Below, in pieces: positions 25,787 to 33,125 of a DNA stretch of 64,000 bases. Origin of the DNA: Bradyrhizobium sp. MOS002. GTDB lineage: Bacteria; Pseudomonadota; Alphaproteobacteria; Rhizobiales; Xanthobacteraceae. The first letter of the stretch is position 1. Each line of letters begins with the position of its first letter. The position numbers and the translations under genes were made by a program. The notes below the pieces were generated by a model. The model worked only from the letters and a program-made list of their open reading frames with translations. It was not told the origin of the DNA and made no database searches. The stretch covers positions 682,001-746,000 of the forward strand of contig NZ_PYFX01000004.1 in assembly GCF_003020115.1 (NCBI RefSeq), read 5' to 3'.

Positions 25787-25951
25787 ATGCTTGAAAGCCT
25801 GCCCGGCGCGATCGTGGAAATACTCCTGAGTGCCGCGTGGGGCGCCATCATCAGATTCTTCGGCCTGGAAAACCTCGCCGAACTGGCGACGGCTATCTTC
25901 GGCCTGGGCTGTATCGTGATCGGCTTCACGGCCTGTTGGCTTGGCCATTGA
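25787..25951 (+). CDS. Small membrane protein, 54 residues
   Basis: 54 residues with two hydrophobic helices (GAIVEILLSAAWGAIIRFFG and TAIFGLGCIVIGFTACWLG). It lies 12 bp before the next gene on the same strand and is probably co-transcribed with it. The function is unknown. Confidence 0.6.
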   Translation: MLESLPGAIVEILLSAAWGAIIRFFGLENLAELATAIFGLGCIVIGFTACWLGH

Positions 25952-25963
25952 AGAGGGAACATC

Positions 25964-26344
25964 GTGAAGGCGATCACACTGCTCGCGGTAGCGGCCATGC
26001 TGCTGGTGGAGACCTTCGGGACGAAGGCGAGCGTCGGCGGCTCGATGAGCTTCATGCTGGTCTTCGTGCTCGTGGTGCTGGCTGTCGCGATCTACGAGGC
26101 CTGGTCGCACCAGCGCGGCGCGACGGGATGGATCGTCAATTTGTTCGCTTCTCTCCTTGGCGGGCTGGTCGCGGTTGCCCTGATCGGAATGGGCATGGAG
26201 GCGTTGCTGCCGCACCTTCACCTCGAAGGTTCGCTCGCGTCGTCGCAGCATCCCCTGAAATATGTCCTGGTCGCAGCCATTGCGATCTGCATGGTGCTGG
26301 GATCGTGGATGCCGCTGTGGGCCGTCAACCGGTTTCGTCACTGA
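25964..26344 (+). CDS. Hypothetical membrane protein, 126 residues
   Basis: Starts at GTG with GAGGGA well placed upstream. Four hydrophobic segments (ITLLAVAAMLLVE, MSFMLVFVLVVLAVAIYE, NLFASLLGGLVAVALIGMG, YVLVAAIAICMVLGSWMPLW). No family is recognised. Confidence 0.7.
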   Translation: MKAITLLAVAAMLLVETFGTKASVGGSMSFMLVFVLVVLAVAIYEAWSHQRGATGWIVNLFASLLGGLVAVALIGMGMEALLPHLHLEGSLASSQHPLKYVLVAAIAICMVLGSWMPLWAVNRFRH

Positions 26345-26366
26345 AGCGCATCCGGCATAGCGCTCG

Positions 26367-26861
26367 CTAGCGCTTTGCTTCCTGCTTGCCGCGCCTGATA
26401 TCCTCGGCCTCGTCCACGAGCTTCAAGGCGGTGCCGTCGTAGCTCAGCTTCAGCCCACGGCCGACGGTCCATATCCATCCCTCCCGAGCGTCCCTGGTCG
26501 GCTGGGCGTTGAATTGGTCGGATATCGATTTGACGGCAGCGTCTTCGGGCCCCGGATTGTTCAGCTCCGCATTAACGCGCCAGATGGGATGTTTGGGGCC
26601 CACATCGTCGCTAAAAATCGTGACCTTGGCGCCGTCCACTGCGCACTCGAGGACGTAGGAATCGCGAAGCTGACGGCAGCGGTAGCGACGTTGGGTGATG
26701 AGCTTGTTGGTCTCGTCGAATGTCATGCCGGGCGAAAAGCCGAGGATGTCGGACTTCTGCACGAGTGCCAGTGACGCAGGCTTCAGAAAGCTCGGCTGGA
26801 CCGCCACGAGCACGGCGGCAGCAACAACGATCACGCCGGCGACAACAATGGCAATCTTCAT
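26367..26861 (-). CDS. Hypothetical exported or membrane-anchored protein
   Basis: 164 residues preceded by GAGGGG. An N-terminal hydrophobic helix (IAIVVAGVIVVAAAVLVAV) acts as signal anchor. The rest is a soluble domain with FSPGMTFDETNKLITQRRYRCRQLRDSYVLECAVDG, where two Cys could form a disulfide. It converges on the 126-residue membrane protein. No function is known. Confidence 0.75.
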   Translation of the reverse strand: MKIAIVVAGVIVVAAAVLVAVQPSFLKPASLALVQKSDILGFSPGMTFDETNKLITQRRYRCRQLRDSYVLECAVDGAKVTIFSDDVGPKHPIWRVNAELNNPGPEDAAVKSISDQFNAQPTRDAREGWIWTVGRGLKLSYDGTALKLVDEAEDIRRGKQEAKR

Positions 26862-27003
26862 CAGCCCCTCGCAAGAAACGTCCGACCATACAACAGCCGG
26901 AGCGTTCTACCAGCATCGCGCTGCATGGTTCGACACGTCAGCTATCGTTGGAGGATCGCACCACCGAAAGATCGCATGGTCACATCGCCTGGTCATGAAC
27001 GTG

Positions 27004-27036
27004 AAAACCGCCCCTGGCATGACCAGGGGCGGTTTT
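27004..27036. terminator. Bidirectional terminator
   Basis: AAAACCGCCCCTGG (27004-27017) pairs perfectly with CCAGGGGCGGTTTT (27023-27036) over a 5-base loop. It lies 27 bp after the CsbD-like gene on the minus strand, with U-rich ends in both directions. Confidence 0.8.
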
Positions 27037-27062
27037 AGCAAACGGGGTTTTCGAAACGCGAA

Positions 27063-27239
27063 CTAGTGACCGGTGCCGGGCTTCGTCGTCTTCGGCGGCT
27101 TGCCGTCTTCGATCCGGCCTTCGTTGCGCAAGTCGCGACCTTCCTGAGCCTTCTTCTGGCTCTCAGGGGACTTGCCGTGTTCGTTCATCTCTTCTTTGAT
27201 GAACCCGGCGCCTTCCTTCACTTTACCTTCAACGCTCAT
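27063..27239 (-). CDS. CsbD-like small stress protein
   Basis: 58 residues from the ATG at 27239. The start (MSVEGKVKEGAGFIKEEMNEHG) resembles CsbD/YjbJ general-stress proteins: hydrophilic, Lys/Glu-rich and helical. The C-terminal half is Lys/Pro/Gly-rich. An EcfG-like promoter lies 29-53 bp upstream. CsbD proteins are sigma-B or stress induced in other bacteria; the mechanism is unknown. Confidence 0.7.
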   Translation of the reverse strand: MSVEGKVKEGAGFIKEEMNEHGKSPESQKKAQEGRDLRNEGRIEDGKPPKTTKPGTGH

Positions 27240-27267
27240 GACGATCTCCTTGTCCTGGTAATAGGTC

Positions 27268-27292
27268 AACTCGCGCGAGACCTGACCGTTCC
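27268..27292 (-). promoter_or_regulatory. EcfG-type promoter of the CsbD-like gene
   Basis: On the minus strand GGAAC (27292-27288), 16-bp spacer, AGTT (27271-27268), one base off CGTT. It precedes the CsbD-like gene by 28 bp. Confidence 0.6.
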
Positions 27293-27369
27293 GGTGCGCG
27301 CACCTTTGTGAGGAGTGCAGGATTGAGGGGGCACTTTGAAGGGTGCACTTTGTAAGAGTGCACTTGCCG

Positions 27370-27394
27370 GGAACAGGTTAGTTGTCAGCGCGTA
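27370..27394 (+). promoter_or_regulatory. Orphan EcfG-type promoter
   Basis: GGAAC (27370-27374), 16-bp spacer, CGTA (27391-27394). No recognised gene follows on the plus strand before the convergent gene end at 27592. A 36-codon frame starting at 27406, or a small RNA, are possible products. Confidence 0.4.
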
Positions 27395-27591
27395 CCGATG
27401 CGTTGATGTCGCGGGCAGAAACCGGAAAAATGCGCCGCGTCCAACATCCCCATTGCGTCCGGTTGTCACCCGGCAGTGCGTTGGACAACGCGGCTTCGGA
27501 CGACAGGTTTCCATAAAGACCCGTCATGAAATGGCCGCGCCGCCTTGTGGAAAGCGACGCGGCCAAGAGGCAAGCGGTACAGGAAACTGGC

Positions 27592-27864
27592 TTACTTCAT
27601 GTTGCTGCGGGTCTTGGTGCCGCCCTGGTCGCTGCCGGGGCCGGAGCCGCCCTGGCCGGAGGCGTCGGGCTTCACCATTCCGCCCTTGCTCATGCCATCA
27701 TGGCTCATGCCGGTCGTGCCCTTGGTCATCGTACCCTTGTCCGTGTTGGTCATGCCGGGCTTCTGCATGTTGTCCGACTGCGCGGCGGGGCCGGTCTGGG
27801 TCTGGGCAAAGGCAGAGCCGCACATGAGGCCGAGGGCGGCGGTCGCAATGATGAACTTCTTCAT
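27592..27864 (-). CDS. Small secreted protein, Met/Gly/Lys-rich
   Basis: 90 residues from the ATG at 27864. Sec signal (MKKFIIATAALGLMCGSAFA), then a low-complexity mature part with Met-Thr/Ser-Lys-Gly repeats (TMTKGTTGMSHDGMSKGGM). It resembles the MxKDx-type secreted proteins loosely. A perfect EcfG promoter lies 29 bp upstream. The function is unknown. Confidence 0.78.
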   Translation of the reverse strand: MKKFIIATAALGLMCGSAFAQTQTGPAAQSDNMQKPGMTNTDKGTMTKGTTGMSHDGMSKGGMVKPDASGQGGSGPGSDQGGTKTRSNMK

Positions 27865-27892
27865 CTCAAACTCCTGGTTGGTTGAGTGAGCC

Positions 27893-27917
27893 AACGGGAG
27901 CGCAGAAGCCCAGTTCC
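27893..27917 (-). promoter_or_regulatory. EcfG promoter
   Basis: On the minus strand GGAAC (27917-27913), 16-bp spacer, CGTT (27896-27893), an exact consensus match, upstream of the 90-residue secreted protein. Confidence 0.75.
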
Positions 27918-27990
27918 TAAAACAGGGTGTTCCGGAGTGCAAAAATTCTCGTGTGCGCGCGAACCGCTATCGACGTCGCTTGAAAGCGCT

Positions 27991-28293
27991 CTAAGCCGCG
28001 ATCCGCTGGTCGGCCGGGCCCGTCAGGTGCTTGAGCACTTCCGCATGCTCCAGGTCGGGAACCGCGATGGCGGTGTGGCTGTAGCTCGCATGGGTCCGTG
28101 ATTTTGCAATCTGGTCCAGGATCTCGCCGCCCTTGATGACGTGGAGGCCCATGCCCTCTCCGGACGGGAAGATCGCGAGCACCACGTCATAGGCCGTGAT
28201 GACGGCGCGAAGCGCTTCGGCCTTGTCTTCGGCAATTTCGACGAACACGCGAACATCGGCCGCGAGTTCACGCAGCTCGTTAAAATCCAGCAC
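27991..28293 (-). CDS. Hypothetical protein, 100 residues
   Basis: Starts at GTG with GGAG upstream. A soluble protein with helix-rich start (LDFNELRELAADVRVFVEIAEDKAEALRAVI) and the segment FPSGEGMGLHVIKGGEILDQIAKSRTHASYSHTAIAVPDL. No family is recognised. Confidence 0.65.
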   Translation of the reverse strand: MLDFNELRELAADVRVFVEIAEDKAEALRAVITAYDVVLAIFPSGEGMGLHVIKGGEILDQIAKSRTHASYSHTAIAVPDLEHAEVLKHLTGPADQRIAA

Positions 28294-28335
28294 TGTGGGT
28301 ACTCCAACGCAACGATACTGAGAGGAGCTTGGAGG

Positions 28336-28345
28336 GGTTAGGTTA
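28336..28345 (+). repeat. GGTTAGGTTA motif, copy 1
   Basis: This decamer recurs on the same strand at 31291-31300 and 36188-36197, each time in an intergenic region among small genes. Its meaning is unknown. Confidence 0.35.
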
Positions 28346-28538
28346 CCGAAGTCTCAACGGCGCATGCCCCGGTCACAGGTTTCTCGACCACGCGTCCCTC
28401 GCGAGACCGATATACGAGCGGGCGTTGCCGCCTGCTCGACAAAGGCCGGCACGGGAAGAGCATCTGGAGCGGGGAGGGACGAAGCGCGCCTCGTACCCCT
28501 AAGGGCGTCACACGATGCGCGCGTGACTTATTCGCGCT

Positions 28539-28724
28539 TTACTTGGCGTACCCCTGGGAGCGGAGCCACGCGATCTTGCGGTCGCCGTTGATCCAGTCGT
28601 CGGCATCTGCCTTGCTGGTGAAGCCCTTGATTTCGCGCTGTTCGCTGTCCGGATAATCCGCCAGGATTTTCCAGTCGTTGTCTGCAATGCGGACGGTTTT
28701 GAAGGTCACTTTTGTTTTTGCCAT
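28539..28724 (-). CDS. Hypothetical protein, 61 residues
   Basis: A short soluble protein: MAKTKVTFKTVRIADNDWKI, followed by FTSKADADDWINGDRKIAWLRSQGYAK. The alternating strand and helix pattern with a conserved-looking DDWI suggests a small alpha/beta domain like those of DUF2188-type proteins, but I cannot confirm this. Confidence 0.65.
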   Translation of the reverse strand: MAKTKVTFKTVRIADNDWKILADYPDSEQREIKGFTSKADADDWINGDRKIAWLRSQGYAK

Positions 28725-29135
28725 GCCGCATTATGCCGGAGATGGCTGGAAAAGAGAACCTGCCTTGTGACGGTCACCCGCGTGGCCCGGGCGCAGGCCT
28801 CGGGAGCCGGCCTGATCGGAATTGCGAGGCCGGGTCCCCGGAAAAGGCGAAAGCCCCGCCTGGGGGAAGCGGGGCTCTCTGATGGGGGGTGAAGCTTGGG
28901 GACTTCAAAGAGTTAGACGCCTCAGGGAGAAAATGGTTCAACGCGAAAGCGGCGCGGGCTGCGGCATCTTTCCCACGGCGTCCGGCCGCCCACAGAACCC
29001 CCTGCTTGCGTTTTGGGCGTCGATGGGTTCTAAGCCCCGTCACTTCATGAAAGTTGGCATGAATCAGAAGCGCGTTGCGCGGTTTGACCGCGTCCTGAGC
29101 AAAGCCTGCTCGCGCGCATAGAAGGAAATTCAGAC
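28725..29135. other. Intergenic, 411 bp, with a GC-rich hairpin
   Basis: No convincing gene. AGCCCCGC (28852-28859) and GCGGGGCT (28869-28876) form a hairpin with T-rich flank on the minus side. The HU promoter must lie in the right part. Confidence 0.5.
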
Positions 29136-29432
29136 ATGGCGAAGATGACCAAGACTCAGTTGATCGATGCAATTGCCGAGGGCACGCAGCTGTCGAAGAA
29201 CGACGTGAAGTCGGTCATCGAGTACATGGCGACCGTCGGATACAAGGAGCTCAACGAGTCCGGCGAATTCGTCATTCCCGGCTTCGTGAAGATGTCGGTG
29301 GTGAACAAGCCGGCGACCGAAGCCCGCATGGGCGTCAATCCCTTCACCAAGGAGCCGATGCAGTTCGCGGCGAAGCCGGCGAGCAAGTCGGTCAAGGCCT
29401 CGCCGCTGAAGGTGGCCAAGGACTCCGTCTAA
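29136..29432 (+). CDS. HU family DNA-binding protein (divergent)
   Basis: 98 residues. The histone-like fold is clear: MTKTQLIDAIAEGTQLSKNDVKSVIEYMATVGYKEL then the beta-arm region GEFVIPGFVKMSVVNKPATEARMGVNPFTKEPMQFAAKPASKSVKASPLK. The GRNP-type arm tip of HU is replaced by ARMGVNPFT, and the end is Lys/Ala-rich. It binds and bends DNA; it is probably an accessory HU. Confidence 0.9.
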   Translation: MAKMTKTQLIDAIAEGTQLSKNDVKSVIEYMATVGYKELNESGEFVIPGFVKMSVVNKPATEARMGVNPFTKEPMQFAAKPASKSVKASPLKVAKDSV

Positions 29433-29568
29433 AGGTTCGCGTTTTCGTTGCGGCGGCTGCTTTTCGCGGAGCGCCGCAATGATTGCTTGCTTGTGCTGAA
29501 CCAATAAGGAACTGTCTTAAGGAACTCTCGGCCGTCGTCGGGCTTTGCTTCCGAAAGGGAGAAATCAA

Positions 29569-29745
29569 ATGACTGGTCTCAGCGAAGTAGAGATTCGAAA
29601 CCGCGCCTATCACCTCTGGAAGGAGGCCGGCGAGCCCGCGGGCACGATGGACACCTTCTGGTATGAGGCCGAAAAGGAGCTTCTCGCCGAGCGGACCAAG
29701 CAAGGCGAAGTCCCGCCCGGGATGACCGACAATTTGCCGGTCTGA
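29569..29745 (+). CDS. DUF2934 family small protein
   Basis: 58 residues from the ATG at 29569 with GGGAG upstream. DUF2934 hallmarks: EIRNRAYHLWKEAGEPAGTMDTFWYEAEKELL. The family is abundant in rhizobia and often stress-linked; the function is unknown. A strong terminator follows. Confidence 0.85.
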   Translation: MTGLSEVEIRNRAYHLWKEAGEPAGTMDTFWYEAEKELLAERTKQGEVPPGMTDNLPV

Positions 29746-29782
29746 CGGCGGACAGGGGCGAGCGGGCCGACAGTCTCCAAAG

Positions 29783-29818
29783 CAGCCACCCGGCGTAACG
29801 CCCGGGTGGCTGTTTTGT
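29783..29818 (+). terminator. Rho-independent terminator of the DUF2934 gene
   Basis: CAGCCACCCGG (29783-29793) pairs perfectly with CCGGGTGGCTG (29802-29812), then TTTTGTT. Confidence 0.9.
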
Positions 29819-29983
29819 TGTTCGGGCCACCGCTTGGAGGAAGGCGCATCCGTGGAGGCGCCTCAAAGAAAAACCCCGGACCTGGGGACCGGGGCTCTTC
29901 AAGCTGGTCGGCCGCGTCGCGACATGCCGCCAGCACCACTGAATTCGGCTGACAACGCGAGACGGAAAAATTTGTTCCGGTCG

Positions 29984-30211
29984 TTACTCCGGCGACACGG
30001 ACACGTCGATGATCGCCGGCGTATCGATCTGGCGCTCGCGCCAGACCACGAGATCGCATTTGGGATTGAGCCACTGATATTCGGACCCGCGCGCCTTCAG
30101 ATGCGCAAGCGCTGCATCATGCGCGGCGGTCGGGTCCGGCGCTTCGACCATGATCTCCACGGTCTCCTCGATTTGACGAACGACTTCGACGGCGTAATAT
30201 TTTCTGGTCAC
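29984..30211 (-). CDS. Hypothetical protein, 75 residues
   Basis: The GTG at 30211 with GCGAGGG upstream is preferred over longer frames. It begins VTRKYYAVEVVRQIEETVEIMVEAPDPTAAHDAALAH and ends in Asp/Ile-rich strands. It looks like a small alpha/beta cytoplasmic protein. A perfect EcfG promoter ends 23 bp upstream. No family is recognised. Confidence 0.7.
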   Translation of the reverse strand: MTRKYYAVEVVRQIEETVEIMVEAPDPTAAHDAALAHLKARGSEYQWLNPKCDLVVWRERQIDTPAIIDVSVSPE

Positions 30212-30233
30212 GGTCCCTCGCTCCGGAATGACT

Positions 30234-30258
30234 AACGGGGAGGGTGATGGCGCGTTCC
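30234..30258 (-). promoter_or_regulatory. EcfG promoter
   Basis: On the minus strand GGAAC (30258-30254), 16-bp spacer, CGTT (30237-30234), an exact consensus match, upstream of the 75-residue gene. Confidence 0.75.
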
Positions 30259-30504
30259 CCAAAAGAAAAACCCCGCGCTTTCGCACGGGGCCTTCTTGGC
30301 TGGCGGCGATGGGATTTTCAGCGCCTGGCCGCCGGCCGCATTCTCGAACTTAAGGTTGAAAACCCAAAAAGCAACTGCGCCGGCGCGCGCAAGGCTCCAG
30401 GCGATGTGACCAGGGAATTTCGAGAGGAAGGGCTGGACTTTTTGTTCCTATTTTGTTCTAGTGAAGCATCTCTTTTGGTGGCGACCATTCTGTTGGAGGT
30501 GTTC

Positions 30505-30672
30505 ATGACCGTCGAGAAACAACGCGAAGTGATCAGACTCTGGAATCAACTCAGGAAGCTCGAGGGCCCGGCCGCGGAAGAGCTCCGCATCCAGATCCTC
30601 GAATGCTTTTCGGAGAGGGACGTTTCGGAGAAGAACTTGTCGGCGAAGAACACGGTGAAGCGAGCGGCGTGA
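30505..30672 (+). CDS. Hypothetical protein, 55 residues
   Basis: ATG at 30505 with TTGGAGG upstream. Highly charged and helical (VEKQREVIRLWNQLRKLEGPAAEELRIQILECF), with a Lys-rich end. The amphipathic helix pair suggests a small helical hairpin. The function is unknown. Confidence 0.65.
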   Translation: MTVEKQREVIRLWNQLRKLEGPAAEELRIQILECFSERDVSEKNLSAKNTVKRAA

Positions 30673-30725
30673 TGAGCGTCGCGCGACGTCGATGATAACA
30701 GGCAATCACGCCTGCCTTCACCGAT

Positions 30726-30802
30726 CGTTAGGAATCGTTTTGCGCTGATTCCTCGACTCCGATTCGTTCCTTGCGAACGAAATGGAGTCGGATGCAGAAC
30801 AA
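30726..30802 (+). repeat. 77-bp dispersed element, copy 1
   Basis: Aligns end to end with 31098-31174 and 59078-59154. The core hairpin is TTCGTTC (30763-30769), CTTGC loop, GAACGAA (30775-30781). Confidence 0.65.
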
Positions 30803-30914
30803 GCCGTGCCTTCTGTGTCGATGCGGGACACGCCTGTCCTGACCAAGCCGGCGTGATGCTTCGCACAGTCCCGTCTACGCGTCCTCGCTACGAGATCAGG
30901 CGAGGAGACGCGAC

Positions 30915-31052
30915 ATGGATGCGTGCTGGTTTCTCGAGATGTTCGTCGAGATCGCAAAAGTGTTTTGGTACGACCGGCACCCGCGCTTGCGCAAAGGCAG
31001 GCCGTCGGTGCCGCAGGTGCCGCCGCGATCGAAATCCGAGGACGCGAGTTGA
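30915..31052 (+). CDS. Hypothetical protein, 45 residues
   Basis: ATG at 30915 with CGAGGAG upstream. It begins MDACWFLEMFVEIAKVFWYD, an amphipathic or membrane-seeking helix, then a basic Pro-rich tail. The gene sits between two copies of the 77-bp repeat. Moderate support only. Confidence 0.45.
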   Translation: MDACWFLEMFVEIAKVFWYDRHPRLRKGRPSVPQVPPRSKSEDAS

Positions 31053-31097
31053 GCGCGCGATCGTCGGCGACTGCGCTCGTTTGCGTACGAACGAATT

Positions 31098-31174
31098 CTT
31101 AAGACTTGCTTCGCGCCGATTTCTGCGATTCCGATTCGTTCTTCGAGAACGAAAGGCAGGTGAAGCTGGAACAA
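31098..31174 (+). repeat. 77-bp dispersed element, copy 2
   Basis: The core hairpin is TTCGTTCT (31135-31142), TCG loop, AGAACGAA (31146-31153), a perfect 8-bp stem. Same length and orientation as the copies at 30726 and 59078. Confidence 0.65.
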
Positions 31175-31290
31175 AGCCGGATGGCGGATAGCCACAAGCT
31201 TCGGCTTCGAGCCTGAGGCGGCTCGCCGGGTTCTAAAGGCGCTTCGCGAACTCCTAACGGAAGCTTGCCGCGAAGCCGATAACCCTATTC

Positions 31291-31300
31291 GGTTAGGTTA
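31291..31300 (+). repeat. GGTTAGGTTA motif, copy 2
   Basis: Lies about 100 bp upstream of the 65-residue membrane protein gene; same decamer as at 28336 and 36188. Confidence 0.35.
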
Positions 31301-31398
31301 AAAGCGCAATCGCGTTGCGCTTGCCGCTGCTTGCGATAGGTGTCTGGCGAAGACGCGATCCGACTTTGCCAACAAGCAATTTTGCCAAGAACGAATTC

Positions 31399-31596
31399 AT
31401 GACACCTTTTTCAGAACCGTCCTTTTATCAGGGCGACCGCCACACCTACCGGCGCGTCGCCATCGTCGGCACGCTGTTTTGTCTGGCTTTCGTGGTGATC
31501 AGCTTTTCGCTGCGGCCGCAGCTCGAGGACACGCATGTCGCGGTCAAGGCCGACAGGCTGATGCGCACGGCGGGCCAGCCACCGCACACGAATTAA
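31399..31596 (+). CDS. Small single-span membrane protein, 65 residues
   Basis: 65 residues from the ATG at 31399. A polar N terminus (SEPSFYQGDRHTYRR) is followed by the helix VAIVGTLFCLAFVVISFSL and a short soluble tail. It overlaps the convergent 41-residue gene tail to tail by 4 bp. The function is unknown. Confidence 0.65.
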   Translation: MTPFSEPSFYQGDRHTYRRVAIVGTLFCLAFVVISFSLRPQLEDTHVAVKADRLMRTAGQPPHTN

Positions 31597-31718
31597 CGGT
31601 CGTCGCCGGAGATCTGATGGTCGGCGCAATTGCCTGGGCACGCGGTGCCGTGTGAGGCGAGCGCGACGAAACCGGCATAGCCGGACAGGTTGAGCAGGAC
31701 TTCGAGCCAAACGGGCAT
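31593..31718 (-). CDS. Small protein, 41 residues
   Basis: ATG at 31718 with AGAGG upstream. A hydrophobic start (VWLEVLLNLSGYAGFVALASHG) is followed by a short Cys-containing segment (TACPGNCADH) that could bind metal or form a disulfide. A perfect EcfG promoter lies 32 bp upstream. The function is unknown. Confidence 0.65.
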   Translation of the reverse strand: MPVWLEVLLNLSGYAGFVALASHGTACPGNCADHQISGDDR

Positions 31719-31749
31719 GTCGGCCTCTTTTCTCCTTGAAGGCTACGCC

Positions 31750-31774
31750 AACGTGCGCGCGAAGCGCATGTTCC
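31750..31774 (-). promoter_or_regulatory. EcfG promoter
   Basis: On the minus strand GGAAC (31774-31770), 16-bp spacer, CGTT (31753-31750), an exact consensus match, upstream of the 41-residue gene. Confidence 0.75.
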
Positions 31775-31795
31775 CGGACAAGACGGACCGGCGCC

Positions 31796-32026
31796 TCAAA
31801 GCGGCGTGGTGGGGTCGAGCCGGCGGCCGAGAGCGCCTACGGACTCGCTCGACGGCTGTTCCTTCAGGAACTCGGCAATGGCCCGCGCCAGTTCTCCGTC
31901 GCTCATCGGCGTCGGCGGCGGGCGCAGCGTACCGACACCGAAACTGCGAACGATCTCGTCGTAATGCTGATCGCCGGATCTGGGAACCAGCCTGCGGATA
32001 CGGGCCAGCAACGTGGATATCGGCAC
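31796..32026 (-). CDS. Hypothetical protein, 76 residues
   Basis: Starts at GTG at 32026, supported by an excellent AGGAGG six bases upstream. A soluble protein with ISTLLARIRRLVPRSGDQHYDEIVRSFG and SDGELARAIAEFLKEQ helices. No family is recognised. Confidence 0.65.
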   Translation of the reverse strand: MPISTLLARIRRLVPRSGDQHYDEIVRSFGVGTLRPPPTPMSDGELARAIAEFLKEQPSSESVGALGRRLDPTTPL

Positions 32027-32304
32027 TTTATCCTCCTAGGCGCTCCCCGCTGGCAGCAATTGTGGAGCATTGCCAATTTGCCGTCCGTGAAACTGAAAAC
32101 CCCGCCAGCATTGGTGATGCTGACGGGGTCTTCGTGCTGTTGCCTCGACCGGATGGTGGAGGGTTCCGCACTTGAACAAGCAATTCGCGGAACGCGCGCC
32201 CGTTCCATGGATGGCCGGATTTATTCCGAGCCCGGTTCCACAGGCTGAGCGCAACCATCGCACCGCGCCAGCGTTGTCTGTGCGAGATACGAAGGAGGAG
32301 ATTT

Positions 32305-32598
32305 ATGATGAGGAAGACACTGGCAGTTCTGGCTACCGTTGCGGCCGTCGGCGTGACCGCGGTGGCGGCGCCTGCGCCCGCTGAGGCGCGCGGCCGCGGC
32401 ATCGGTCCGGGCCTCGCGTTCGGCCTCGCCGCCGGCGCCATCACCGCGGGCGCCGTCGCCGCGTCCCATCCTTATGGTTACGGCTACGGCCCGGGGTATG
32501 GCTACTACGGTCGCCCCGCCTATGCTTACGGCCCCGGTCCCTACGCCTATTACGGTGATGGACCGTACTACCGCCGCCATTATTACCGTCACTGGTAA
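32305..32598 (+). CDS. Secreted Gly/Tyr-rich protein
   Basis: 97 residues with AGGAGG upstream. Signal peptide (TLAVLATVAAVGVTAVAAPAPAEA), a short Gly/Ala glycine-zipper-like segment (GLAFGLAAGAITAGAVAA), then a Tyr/Gly/Pro-rich tail (YGYGPGYGYYGRP) ending RRHYYRHW. It resembles surface or outer-membrane-associated low-complexity proteins of bradyrhizobia. The function is unknown. Confidence 0.8.
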   Translation: MMRKTLAVLATVAAVGVTAVAAPAPAEARGRGIGPGLAFGLAAGAITAGAVAASHPYGYGYGPGYGYYGRPAYAYGPGPYAYYGDGPYYRRHYYRHW

Positions 32599-32612
32599 CG
32601 GCTGAACAAACG

Positions 32613-32642
32613 AAAAGCCCGGAGCAAACGCTCCGGGCTTTT
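32613..32642 (+). terminator. Rho-independent terminator
   Basis: AAAAGCCCGGAGC (32613-32625) pairs with GCTCCGGGCTTTT (32630-32642) over an AAAC loop, followed by T residues, right after the Gly/Tyr-rich gene. The A-rich left arm makes it bidirectional. Confidence 0.9.
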
Positions 32643-32666
32643 TTCATGCTCGGTGATCTGGTGTCG

Positions 32667-32831
32667 TTACGGCCAGAGCGAGGGCCGCTCCACCTTGCGC
32701 GCGTTGTCGAGCGTCGAGACGAAATACTCGTCACGCTCGCGTTTGAATTTTTCCTGGGTGGCACGGAAGGCGGCGACACGGGCGGCGATCTCTTCGCGTT
32801 CGCGGATTTTACGTTGTTCGTCCTCGGTCAT
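32667..32831 (-). CDS. Hypothetical charged helical protein, 54 residues
   Basis: ATG at 32831 with GAGGGG upstream. Sequence MTEDEQRKIREREEIAARVA continues as a single long charged helix, then FVSTLDNARKVERPSLWP. Coiled-coil-like; the function is unknown. It ends 25 bp from the terminator shared with the gene on the other strand. Confidence 0.7.
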   Translation of the reverse strand: MTEDEQRKIREREEIAARVAAFRATQEKFKRERDEYFVSTLDNARKVERPSLWP

Positions 32832-33125
32832 GTCAAATCCCCTCTGCACGTGAGTATGTGTCCTAGTGAACTCAAGCACTGCCGCCGCAATCACGTTGAG
32901 TCGCGTCAACACATGCATTGGCGCTTCTGATTGGGGCGTCAATGGGGAGGAGGCATTGCAGGATTGTGATAAGCGAGGGTCGGAAAAAATTGCCGACCAC
33001 GTCGTGCGGGGCAGTGGATAACAGCGTCAACAATCTTGTCGCTTGCACATGTTGCAGCTAGCGCAAAAGCAAATCAGCAAGACCGATCGGCCAAGCTATT
33101 CGGCAAAGCAAAACGGGAGGCCGCG

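Noticed and set aside
29508..29545. Two GGAAC motifs before the DUF2934 gene as an EcfG promoter
   Set aside because: At 16-17 bp spacing the -10 positions read GCTT or CGGC, too far from CGTT.
30896..31195. A 99-codon minus-strand frame
   Set aside because: No ribosome site, atypical composition, and it overlaps a better-supported plus-strand small gene and a repeat.
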